Positions 1 through 7,081 of a stretch of DNA of 24,033 nucleotides are shown piece by piece. The stretch is from CAISIP01 sp041581405 (GTDB lineage: Bacteria > Pseudomonadota > Gammaproteobacteria > Burkholderiales > Burkholderiaceae_C). The notes beneath the pieces are model-generated. The model had not been told where the DNA came from, did no database searches, and was given only the letters and a program-made list of their open reading frames with translations. How positions within the stretch are numbered: position 1 is the first letter of the stretch; each line of letters opens with the position of its first letter. The stretch spans positions 1 through 24,033 of the forward strand of contig JBFIDI010000021.1 of assembly GCA_041581405.1 (NCBI GenBank). The letters run 5' to 3'. The translations under genes and the position numbers were made by a program.

Positions 1-1224
1 ATCGACCTGGTGCGCCATTGCCGCGGCCTGCGTATCGCCAACGTCGTGGGTGGCATGCCCTACCAGATGCAGATTGCGCGTCTGCAGAATGCCGATCTCG
101 TGGTTGCCACGCCCGGTCGCCTGCTCGACCTGCAACGCTCGATGCAGATCAAGCTCGAACAGGTGCAGTTCCTCGTCGTCGACGAGGCCGACCGCATGCT
201 CGACCTCGGTTTTGCCGACGACCTGGCCGAGATCAACCAGCTCACGATCGAACGCAAGCAGACCATGATGTTCAGCGCCACGCTGGCGCCGCGCATCCAG
301 CAATTGGCCACGCGCGTGATGCGCGAGCCGCGTCGGGTCCAGATCGACTCGCCGCAGGAAAAGCACCAGAACATCAAGCAGGTGCTGTTCTGGGCCGACA
401 ACGCGTTTCACAAGCGCAAGCTGCTCGACCACTGGCTGCGCGACACGACGATCAACCAGGCCATCGTGTTCGCCAGCACCCAGATCGAATGCGACGGCCT
501 GGCCGGCGATCTGCAGCAGGCGGGCTTCAGTGCCGTCGCCCTGCACGGTGCCCTGAACCAGGGCATGCGCAACCGGCGCCTGATGGCGCTGCGCGAAGGC
601 AAGGTGCAGATCCTGGTGGCCACCGACGTGGCCGCCCGCGGCATCGACGTGCCGACCATCACGCACGTGTTCAACTTCGGCCTGCCGATGAAGGCCGAGG
701 ACTACACCCACCGCATCGGCCGCACCGGCCGTGCCGGACGTGACGGCCTGGCCATCACGATGGCCGAGTTCCGCGACCGTCGCAAGATCTTCGACATCGA
801 GGCCTACACCCGCCAGCAGTTCAAGGCCGAGACCATTCCGGGCCTGGAGCCGCAGCAGCGCATGCCCGACGCTTCGCGCCCGCGCTCGAATTTCGGCGGT
901 CGTGACAGCCGTGGCGGGTTCAATGCGCCGTCGCGCGACCGCAAGTTCGGTGGCCCGGCACGCGGCCGTGACGGTGGCGGGTTCGCGCCGCACAACGACT
1001 TCGCGCGGCGCGGCGACAACGCACCGCGTGGCGGCGATTTCGCCCCTCGCGCCGATCACGCTCCCCGCGGCGACTTCGCGCCGCGCAAACCCGGTTTTGC
1101 GAAACCCGCCGGCCAACAGCGGCCGTCGTCGTTCGGCCCGTCCGGCAACGGTGGCAATGCCGGATTCGGTCCGCGTGACGGCGCCCGCCGTCCGGCCCGT
1201 CCCGCCCGTCCGACGCGCGGTTGA
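1..1224 (+). CDS. DEAD-box ATP-dependent RNA helicase, 3' part (5' end outside window)
   Basis: The reading frame is open from the first base, so the start lies upstream and the Q motif and Walker A are missing. The visible 407 residues hold the rest of the DEAD-box core: TPGR (about 37-40), DEAD (61-64), SAT (92-94), ARGID (212-216) and HRIGRTGRAGR (237-247). These are the ATP hydrolysis and RNA-binding motifs of a superfamily 2 helicase that remodels RNA duplexes in the cytoplasm, typically in ribosome assembly or mRNA turnover. From about residue 293 to the end the protein is a low-complexity tail rich in Arg, Gly, Phe, Ala and Pro, with repeated APRG/DFAPR-like units, a probable RNA-binding extension. 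The core reads somewhat like SrmB or RhlE, but I cannot separate these subfamilies here, so no symbol is given. It ends just before an intrinsic terminator and is unrelated to the injection system. Confidence 0.95.
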   Translation: MDLVRHCRGLRIANVVGGMPYQMQIARLQNADLVVATPGRLLDLQRSMQIKLEQVQFLVVDEADRMLDLGFADDLAEINQLTIERKQTMMFSATLAPRIQQLATRVMREPRRVQIDSPQEKHQNIKQVLFWADNAFHKRKLLDHWLRDTTINQAIVFASTQIECDGLAGDLQQAGFSAVALHGALNQGMRNRRLMALREGKVQILVATDVAARGIDVPTITHVFNFGLPMKAEDYTHRIGRTGRAGRDGLAITMAEFRDRRKIFDIEAYTRQQFKAETIPGLEPQQRMPDASRPRSNFGGRDSRGGFNAPSRDRKFGGPARGRDGGGFAPHNDFARRGDNAPRGGDFAPRADHAPRGDFAPRKPGFAKPAGQQRPSSFGPSGNGGNAGFGPRDGARRPARPARPTRG

Positions 1225-1267
1225 CGACATGCCCTTGACGCGCCGCTGACGCGTCCGTCGACACCGA

Positions 1268-1303
1268 CAAGCCTGCAGGTTGCGAGACCTGCAGGCTTTT
1301 TTT
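1268..1303 (+). terminator. Rho-independent terminator of the helicase gene
   Basis: A perfect 11-bp inverted repeat (AGCCTGCAGGT at 1270-1280 and ACCTGCAGGCT at 1287-1297) encloses a 6-nt loop and runs into seven T residues (1297-1303). It lies 44 bases after the helicase stop codon. The flanking AA/TT extends the stem. It is a textbook intrinsic terminator for the plus strand. In the opposite direction the tract after the stem is weaker, so it is not clearly bidirectional. Confidence 0.92.
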
Positions 1304-1517
1304 CGTTGACGCGCGGGCGGCCGGTGTTGTTCGTCGATGCGTTGCAGGTCTGCGCCGACGTTGATCGAGTTGCCGACGTCGCATCGGCCCGAGCCGTCAG
1401 GGCCGACCAGGCGCATCGCGATGAAACGCAGAACCCTTTTCCGCAGCGCCGGTGGTGGCGGGGCGTGCAGGCCCGGATCCGCAAGACCTGGGCCCGCGCA
1501 ACGCGCCTGTGTGCGCT
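1304..1517. other. Convergent intergenic gap with no recognisable gene
   Basis: This roughly 210-base stretch separates the helicase terminator from the 3' end of the minus-strand crotonase gene. Open frames cross it on both strands, but they are arginine/proline/serine-rich, run into neighbouring genes in the wrong frame and have no convincing ribosome binding site. No clear hairpin with a T-tract was found for the minus-strand operon that ends at 1518. Confidence 0.5.
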
Positions 1518-2318
1518 TCAGCGCCCGTTGAAGTCGGGCTTGCGCTTGTCGACGAAGGCGGCGGCCGCGGCCTTGTGGTCCTCGGTCTCGAAGGTGCGCA
1601 CCATGTGCACCGCCTCCGCATCGAGCACGTCCGACAGCGACGCGCGCAGCCCCAGGTTCAGGTTGCGCTTCATGTAACCCAGGGCCACGGTCGGCAACGC
1701 GGCGAGTTCCCGGGACCATTGCCGTGCGGCCTGCTCCAGTTCCGCGGCCGGTGCGACCCGGTCGACCAGGCCCAGGCGCAAGGCCTCGTCGGCCTCCACG
1801 CTACGGCCGGTGAAGAACAACTCGCGTGCGCGCGAGGTGCCGACCAGGTGACCGAGAAAATAACTGGCCCCGAAATCGCCGGACAGGCCGACCCGCGAGA
1901 ACGCGGTCGTCACCTTGGCGTTGTCCGCCATCAATCGCAGGTCGCAGGCCAGTGCCAGCGACAGGCCGGCGCCGGCGGCCGGCCCGGGCAGCACCGCCAG
2001 CGTGGGTTTGGGCATCTCGTGCAGCAGGCGCGACACCTCCATGCGCAGGCGCAGGTCGGCCACCCGCTGGTCGAAGCCCATCGGGGCCGGGCCACCGGCC
2101 GCAGCCTGGGCGAAGCCCTTGACATCACCGCCCGAGCAGAACGCCCCGCCGGCTCCGGTCAGCACGACCAGCCGGGTCGACGGGTCGGTCGCGCAATCGG
2201 TCAGCGCCCGGTGCATGGCATTGACCATGTCGCGCGACAAGGCGTTGCGGGAAGCGGGCCGGTTCATCGTCAGCGTGACGACGCCGTTGTCGGCGGATAC
2301 CAGGAGGTCTTGGGTCAT
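1518..2318 (-). CDS. Enoyl-CoA hydratase/isomerase (crotonase) family protein, PaaG-like
   Basis: A 266-residue protein, the usual size for the crotonase superfamily, which stabilises acyl-CoA enolate intermediates in the cytoplasm. The N-terminus carries the family hallmark NRPASRNALS (about 19-28). The first oxyanion-hole segment is AFCSGGDVKGF (about 59-69) and the second is GPAAGAGLSLALACDL (about 109-124). The two glutamates of classical hydratases are not seen: the first site is AGAGLSLALACDL and the second is VGLSGDFGASYFL, with Asp at the second position. This is the pattern of PaaG-type isomerases (epoxyphenylacetyl-CoA isomerase), so isomerase activity is more likely than hydration. 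The start at 2318 was chosen over a longer in-frame opening because it begins the crotonase fold and is preceded by GAAGGA. The gene follows the dehydrogenase gene by 100 bases on the same strand. The exact substrate is unknown. Confidence 0.9.
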   Translation of the reverse strand: MTQDLLVSADNGVVTLTMNRPASRNALSRDMVNAMHRALTDCATDPSTRLVVLTGAGGAFCSGGDVKGFAQAAAGGPAPMGFDQRVADLRLRMEVSRLLHEMPKPTLAVLPGPAAGAGLSLALACDLRLMADNAKVTTAFSRVGLSGDFGASYFLGHLVGTSRARELFFTGRSVEADEALRLGLVDRVAPAAELEQAARQWSRELAALPTVALGYMKRNLNLGLRASLSDVLDAEAVHMVRTFETEDHKAAAAAFVDKRKPDFNGR

Positions 2319-2418
2319 GGATGAATCCTTCGTGTCGCGGCCAAGCATACCGGCAGGCCGGTGGCGCTGCTGTCCGCCAGTTGACACGACCGTCGGCGGG
2401 TGCGCACCAGAGTGCCGG

Positions 2419-3315
2419 TCAGCGTGGTGTGGATGCGCCGCCCTTGGCGGCGGCAAGGGCCTGCACGACGGCCTGGCCGTCGCGCGCCGGGTCGCGGTTC
2501 TCCGGAGCCTCCCGCGCCATCGCGGTTTGTGCGACGAAGGCACAGATGTCGGCCGCACCCTCGAACACCTTGGGCGTGATGCCCGCCGAGCCCAGCGTCT
2601 TCGCGATCTCGCGCATCTCGGGCTCCCAGCGATAAGCCTTGGCCGGCAGCAGCGGAAAACTCGCCAGCGACCAGTCGCGCATGCCGCCGAGCGACGGACC
2701 CAGCTGGCGTTCGAGCAGATCGGCAATGCCCAGGTGCTGCGCCGCCACCAGTATTTCCAGCCACAGCAGCTGCGTGCCCTTGTTGAGTCCGGCGAAACAC
2801 ATCTTGAGCGCACTCGCGTCGCCGATGCGGTCGCTGACGACCTGGACCTGCAGTTGCGGGCCGGCCAGGGCTTCGAGGTCGGCGGCACCCGGCCCCGACA
2901 CATGCAGGCGGGCCCTGGCCCCGCCACGCGGCGGTGGGCCGATGATGCCGGCGTCGAGAAAACGGCCCCCGGCCTGCTGCACCTCGGCGGCGATGCCGTG
3001 CACGGTGTCGGGTGCGATCGCGTTGCAGTCGACGATCAGGGTATGGCGCCCGGTGGCGCGCAAGGCCTCGGCGGCCTGGTGCGCAAAATCGACGGCGGCG
3101 CCCGGGTTCATGATCGACAACACGACGTCGCAGGTATCGACCAGGTGGCGGATGCTTCCGAGGTCGGTCAGGCCGGCCTGCCGGGCCAGTGTGTGGCTGC
3201 GCTCGCTGCGCCCGTCGAGTGCGGTGCATACGACGAAGCCGCGGGCCTGGAGTTGCTGCGCCACGGCCTGGCCCATGTCGCCCGGTGTCATCAAGCCGAT
3301 CTTCTCGATACGCAT
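2419..3315 (-). CDS. NAD(P)-binding 6-phosphogluconate/3-hydroxyisobutyrate dehydrogenase-like protein with DUF1932-type C-terminus
   Basis: A 298-residue cytoplasmic oxidoreductase. The N-terminus has a Rossmann dinucleotide-binding motif, IGLMTPGDMGQAVA (residues 6-19), typical of beta-hydroxyacid dehydrogenases. The segment DVVLSIMNPGAAVDFA (about 63-78) fits the second half of the Rossmann fold. The C-terminal helical part (about 165-265, around KMCFAGLNKGTQLLWLE) resembles the DUF1932 domain found on putative phosphogluconate dehydrogenase-like proteins, in which the catalytic lysine of the family sits in a K-x-x-x-N-type helix. The start at 3315 directly precedes the Rossmann motif and has AGGA seven bases upstream. 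With the downstream crotonase it forms a small metabolic operon, perhaps for degradation of an acyl-CoA or hydroxy acid. The substrate cannot be named from sequence alone. Confidence 0.88.
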   Translation of the reverse strand: MRIEKIGLMTPGDMGQAVAQQLQARGFVVCTALDGRSERSHTLARQAGLTDLGSIRHLVDTCDVVLSIMNPGAAVDFAHQAAEALRATGRHTLIVDCNAIAPDTVHGIAAEVQQAGGRFLDAGIIGPPPRGGARARLHVSGPGAADLEALAGPQLQVQVVSDRIGDASALKMCFAGLNKGTQLLWLEILVAAQHLGIADLLERQLGPSLGGMRDWSLASFPLLPAKAYRWEPEMREIAKTLGSAGITPKVFEGAADICAFVAQTAMAREAPENRDPARDGQAVVQALAAAKGGASTPR

Positions 3316-3347
3316 CGCCAGGTCCTGTGTCGTCGTGTGGGGCCTTC

Positions 3348-3379
3348 AATATAGCCCCATTCGCCGGCGCAACCGTCAA
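3348..3379 (-). promoter_or_regulatory. Candidate sigma-70 promoter for the dehydrogenase-crotonase pair
   Basis: On the minus strand a -10-like TATATT (3348-3353, five of six matches) lies about 33 bases before the dehydrogenase start, and a -35-like TTGACG (3374-3379, five of six matches) lies upstream. The spacer is 20 bases, longer than the preferred 16-18, so activity could be weak or activator-dependent. AT-rich hexamers are rare in this GC-rich DNA, which is the main reason to list it. Confidence 0.4.
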
Positions 3380-3381
3380 CC

Positions 3382-3399
3382 GGCCGCGGCGCCGCGGCC
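3382..3399. terminator. 18-bp perfect palindrome directly after the last eCIS gene (possible transcript end)
   Basis: The sequence GGCCGCGGCGCCGCGGCC is a perfect inverted repeat that starts one base beyond the stop codon (3400-3402) of the last gene of the minus-strand eCIS operon. It can form a short all-GC hairpin, but no T-tract follows on either strand, so it is not a canonical intrinsic terminator. It could mark a Rho-dependent or stability-type 3' end, or be chance in very GC-rich DNA. Confidence 0.35.
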
Positions 3400-3891
3400 T
3401 CAGCGACCGAGGTCCTTCACCATCGCCTTGAGCGCGCCGGCCATCGACTTGCGCCGCGCGTCGACATCGCCGGCCCGCGATTCCTGCAGCTTGCCGATCT
3501 GCCCGGCGAGCTCCTGCAGCGCCGGCGCGGTGCCGAGCACGCGTTTGACGGGAGCGCTCTTGAGCAGGGCCAGCTGTTGCCGGCTGTCGTCGGCGGCCTG
3601 GGCCGCGCGGGCGTCGAAACGCTGGCCGAAGTCTTCCAGGGCCTGTGCCAGGTGCTTGGCAAGCAGCGCATCCGGATTCTCGAGCGCCCGGCTGGTCTTG
3701 GGTCGCAGCTCGGCGATGTCGGGCATCTTCAGGATCGTGCCCGTGGCCAGTTTCGCCGGGTCGGCGAGCCGGGGGTTGGCCTTGAGGATGGCCGCCTCGG
3801 CGGTCTGTTTCTGCCTGGGCGTGAGGCGCTCGAACATCTTGTCGGCGATCTCCCCGACGGTTTTCTCGCCACGGTAGGTCATGATGGGCAT
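3400..3891 (-). CDS. Small eCIS-operon protein with an N-terminal LysM-like motif
   Basis: A 163-residue protein, last in the eCIS operon. Residues about 37-58 (ILKANPRLADPAKL, then GTILKMPDI) match the second half of a LysM-type motif, in which an Asn-Pro-x-Leu helix is followed by a Leu-x-x-Gly-x-x-Leu-x-x-Pro strand. The rest is an alpha-helical, Ala/Lys/Gln-rich stretch likely to form a helical bundle or coiled coil. No signal peptide or membrane segment is visible. The start at 3891 has AAGGAG seven bases upstream, overlapping the end of the preceding gene. An internal Met4 is the only close alternative. The position after the beta-helix genes and the LysM-like motif suggest a structural or assembly role, perhaps at the baseplate edge. 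I do not recognise a named family. Confidence 0.82.
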   Translation of the reverse strand: MPIMTYRGEKTVGEIADKMFERLTPRQKQTAEAAILKANPRLADPAKLATGTILKMPDIAELRPKTSRALENPDALLAKHLAQALEDFGQRFDARAAQAADDSRQQLALLKSAPVKRVLGTAPALQELAGQIGKLQESRAGDVDARRKSMAGALKAMVKDLGR

Positions 3892-3903
3892 GCGTGCTCT
3901 CCT

Positions 3904-6900
3904 TCAGCTGCCGATGATGTTGGTCAGGTTGATGTCGGACGGCACGGACGCGCCCTGGACCTGGATGGGCCCGGTGCTGGTGTTGCCCATGACGATGGCG
4001 CGCTTGAGCAGCGGACGCAGCAGCAAGGTGGCCTGTTCCTGGCTGGCCGCCAGCCGGTTGTTGCTGGCGTTGATCGTGCGGGCCGCGAGCAGCCCGATCA
4101 CGGGCTCCTTGCCCGCGGCACCGACCACCTCGCAATGGTTGTCCGCAAGCAGGCAGTGGTCGACGCTGTCCACCTGGGCCAGCGGCGCGCCGCTCAGGTG
4201 GCTGCGCAGCTGGTTGCCGCGCACCGATACCACACCCGGCGGCGACGGCAGCGCCGTGATCCGGTTGCGCGTCAGCACGTAGGCCGCGTCCGCGCCCGCG
4301 ACATGACGCGTCACGACCATGCCGGGCGCCTCGTCCGCGGCGTCGGGGCCGATGCGCAGCGCGCGCCACTCGATGACGACCGGTTTCTGGTCGGTGCCAC
4401 CGAGCCGCTCGATGCTGTTGTCGTCGAGCGCCAGCCGGTCGAACGGGGCCAGCACCCGCACGGCGCAGACCGGTGCGCTGATGCGGTCCGGTCCGATGCC
4501 CAGCAGGCGGTTGCCGGCCAGGCGCAGCTGACCCACGCCGGCGCAGCGTATCGCGTCGATGCCGGGGCTGGCCAGCGCGGCGCGCGCGACGTCGGCGATG
4601 AGGTTGTCCAGCACGTCGCCGCGCTCGACGCGGACCAGCTGCACGGCCACGAAAGCGGCGTCGTCGTTGGTCAGCGCCTGTCCGAGATGCCGGAACTGGT
4701 TGCCGGCCAGTCGCAACACGCCGAAGGCGCCGCCATCACCCATGACCAGCGCGCCCAGGCCCATGCCGTCCATCATGTTGCCGCAGATGATGGCTTCGTC
4801 GACACGCTGGCCGACGAAGATGCCATGGCCGCGCAGCTGGTGCAGGCGGTTGTCGTTCAGGCGCACTTGGTCCAGCGCCACCGGGTCGAGCCCTTCCTCG
4901 AGCACGATGCCGTTGCCGCTGCGTTCGCCGAAGCCGCTGATGGTGTTGCGCTCCACCGCCAGGCCGTCGACACCGCCGCGGATGCCGTCGGCGGCGGTGT
5001 AGATCGTGTTGTCGGCGACGACGAAAGCCGATCCGGGCATCACGGCGCCGGTGGCGACCACCGCGGCCTGGGAGCCGGTCAGCAGGAAGTTGGCGTCGAC
5101 GCGGGTCTGCCCGAAATGCAGCGTGATGCCGTCCAGGCTGAGCGCGCGCTGGCTGCAGAAGAACAGGTTGCGCGCCAGCCGCAACTCGCCCACCAGCAGG
5201 TGCCTGTCGTCGCCGGCGGCCACCGACGCCACGCCACGCTCGGCAACGATGGCGCAGTCGTTGATCTGCACGCCCAGCATGTTGCCGGACAGGCCGATGC
5301 CCACGCTGGTGCCGTCTGCGGCCGCCAGGCCGAGCACGTTGACATGGTCGGCGCGCAGGTCGATGACACCGCGCGCGCTGATCACGCTGCTGACGCCGCC
5401 GCCGGTGGAACCGATGGTGCTCAGGTTCTCCAGCGCCACCCCGGTGCTGTTGCGGATGTCGATGATGCTGCCGGTCTGCTCGCCCAGCAGCACGCTCGCC
5501 CAGCCCTGGCCGCGCAGGCGCAAGGAACGGGCTCCGTCGATCAACAGCGGTGCCCGCAGGTTGTAGCTGCCGATACCCAGGCAGATCGTGCCGCCGCCGT
5601 CCTTGATGCTGTCGATCGCCTGCTGGATCGTCGCCGTGCCGTTGTTGTGGTTCTCCGCGTCGACGCAGACCGTGCAGTCGCATCCCTCGCCGTCGGCGAT
5701 CGGCGGCCACAAGCTGCGGCAATCGGTTTCCAGGTCGGGGAAGTTGACGATCGCCAGCCGCGCATAGTGGTGGTGGATGCCCAGCGGTGGCGCCTCGGCC
5801 AGCGGCTCGATGCTGGCGTCGGCGCTGCGCGCCGCAAACACCCAGTGGTCGCCACTGCGGAACTGGCCGTCGGGGGTCGTGGTGCTGAATGCGACCAGGA
5901 TGCCGTGCTCCAGGAACAGCCGGGTGCCGTCGGCCGGAATCACGATGTCGCCGTCGCTGCCCGCGTCATTCAGGTTGGCCGCGGCGGTGCCGTCCTCGCG
6001 CCGCACGGTGCCGGACTGGTCCCAGCGCCGCACCCGCGTATGGCGCGCCGGATCGGTGGCCTGCTGCGCATCGGTCGGGAACATCCCGGCCGGCAATGCG
6101 ACGTCGAAGGTCAGGCTGCGGGCCGTCTCGTCCACGCCCCCGGCGACCCGGATGCGGCGCAACACGCCGGCAAGCCCATGCAGTTCCCGGTGGTCATCCG
6201 TGACCTCGACCCAGTCGCCATCGTGAAAGCGCAACACGTCGTCGCGCCCGATCGATTCGACCGTGACCCGGTCGCGGGCGGCGTTCACATGGCTGGCGCG
6301 CGAGGCGACGGTGGCGTTGTCGCGCGACCACTTGAACGTGGCCGTGCCCAGCGGCCCGCCGGTATGGACCTGTACCCGGTACAACTGGTTCTCCAGCCCG
6401 CGGTAGCCGGCCGCCGGTGGCACGCGGCAGGGGTCGGGTTCGCCGCCCGGATCGCCGGTGGCATTGCTCAGCCGTCCGGCCGACGGAGCCGTGGCCGCGG
6501 CCCAGCCGGGCAGGTCGGCATCCGGCGTGGCGCAGCTGCTGTTGCCGACATCGGGCAGCAGCTTGACCTGCCACACGGTCTGCAGGCGGCCGGTGGTGTC
6601 CACGCCCACCGCCGGCTCGATCAGCCCGGGATCTTCGACGGCGGTCACGTCGCGTTGCCAGACATCCAGGTACACCAGATGCGGTCCGCCGGCGGGCAAT
6701 GCCGGCGGGGACGGGTAATACGGCTGCTCGGTGTAGCCGGGCGCCGTGGTTCCGGTCGGCGTGGCCAGGCGCGGATCCCAGGTCGCGGGGGCGCCGCCAT
6801 GGTTTTCCGCCAGCAGGCCGTCGACATAGATGCGGCCCAGGCCGATGCGCAGATCGCCGCCCACCGCGTCGATGCGAAATCCGTCGGGCGTCGTGCGCGG

Positions 6901-7068
6901 CACCACGGTGCCGCCGAACGTATCCAGGCTGGTGGCCTGGATGCGCCGGGCCAGCTGGGCCACCCATTCGTTCCACTCGGCGTCCAGCTGGACGCGGCCT
7001 TGCTGCATCACCAGGCCGAAGAAATCCTTTCGGGCGTCGAACCGGACGCGGCTCAGATCGAAACTCAT
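3904..7068 (-). CDS. DUF6519-type N-terminus fused to a right-handed parallel beta-helix (eCIS baseplate or fibre-like protein)
   Basis: A 1054-residue protein. The N-terminus begins SFDLSRVRFDARKDFFGLVM and continues QQGRVQLDAEWNEW, a signature I associate with DUF6519 proteins of eCIS loci. From about residue 460 (after the cysteine cluster GCDCTVC) a pectate-lyase-like region starts (TATIQQAIDSIKDGGGTICL) and continues as many Asn/Val/Leu-rich turns such as NNRLAASQEQ to near the C-terminus, the pattern of a parallel beta-helix. Such folds form trimeric spikes, fibres or carbohydrate-binding surfaces. The start at 7068 is fixed by AGGAG eight bases upstream and by the conserved N-terminus; the frame stays open upstream but only as a shadow of the neighbouring gene. 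The gene follows the tail gpI-like gene by 13 bases. A role in baseplate decoration or target recognition is inferred. Confidence 0.88.
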   Translation of the reverse strand: MSFDLSRVRFDARKDFFGLVMQQGRVQLDAEWNEWVAQLARRIQATSLDTFGGTVVPRTTPDGFRIDAVGGDLRIGLGRIYVDGLLAENHGGAPATWDPRLATPTGTTAPGYTEQPYYPSPPALPAGGPHLVYLDVWQRDVTAVEDPGLIEPAVGVDTTGRLQTVWQVKLLPDVGNSSCATPDADLPGWAAATAPSAGRLSNATGDPGGEPDPCRVPPAAGYRGLENQLYRVQVHTGGPLGTATFKWSRDNATVASRASHVNAARDRVTVESIGRDDVLRFHDGDWVEVTDDHRELHGLAGVLRRIRVAGGVDETARSLTFDVALPAGMFPTDAQQATDPARHTRVRRWDQSGTVRREDGTAAANLNDAGSDGDIVIPADGTRLFLEHGILVAFSTTTPDGQFRSGDHWVFAARSADASIEPLAEAPPLGIHHHYARLAIVNFPDLETDCRSLWPPIADGEGCDCTVCVDAENHNNGTATIQQAIDSIKDGGGTICLGIGSYNLRAPLLIDGARSLRLRGQGWASVLLGEQTGSIIDIRNSTGVALENLSTIGSTGGGVSSVISARGVIDLRADHVNVLGLAAADGTSVGIGLSGNMLGVQINDCAIVAERGVASVAAGDDRHLLVGELRLARNLFFCSQRALSLDGITLHFGQTRVDANFLLTGSQAAVVATGAVMPGSAFVVADNTIYTAADGIRGGVDGLAVERNTISGFGERSGNGIVLEEGLDPVALDQVRLNDNRLHQLRGHGIFVGQRVDEAIICGNMMDGMGLGALVMGDGGAFGVLRLAGNQFRHLGQALTNDDAAFVAVQLVRVERGDVLDNLIADVARAALASPGIDAIRCAGVGQLRLAGNRLLGIGPDRISAPVCAVRVLAPFDRLALDDNSIERLGGTDQKPVVIEWRALRIGPDAADEAPGMVVTRHVAGADAAYVLTRNRITALPSPPGVVSVRGNQLRSHLSGAPLAQVDSVDHCLLADNHCEVVGAAGKEPVIGLLAARTINASNNRLAASQEQATLLLRPLLKRAIVMGNTSTGPIQVQGASVPSDINLTNIIGS

Positions 7069-7076
7069 GGTGTGGA

Positions 7077-7081
7077 CTCCT
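7077..7081 (-). promoter_or_regulatory. Ribosome binding site fixing the DUF6519 protein start
   Basis: AGGAG on the minus strand lies eight bases before the ATG at 7066-7068. The reading frame remains open far upstream, so this site and the conserved N-terminal motif decide the start. Confidence 0.8.

Noticed and set aside
1306..1677. A plus-strand frame after the helicase terminator
   Set aside because: Starts inside the terminator region, has no ribosome site, and overlaps the end of the crotonase gene antisense.
2319..2927. In-frame upstream extension of the crotonase gene to 469 residues
   Set aside because: The extra sequence overlaps the dehydrogenase gene and is Arg/Ser/Pro-rich; the crotonase fold begins at the ATG at 2318, which has GAAGGA in front.
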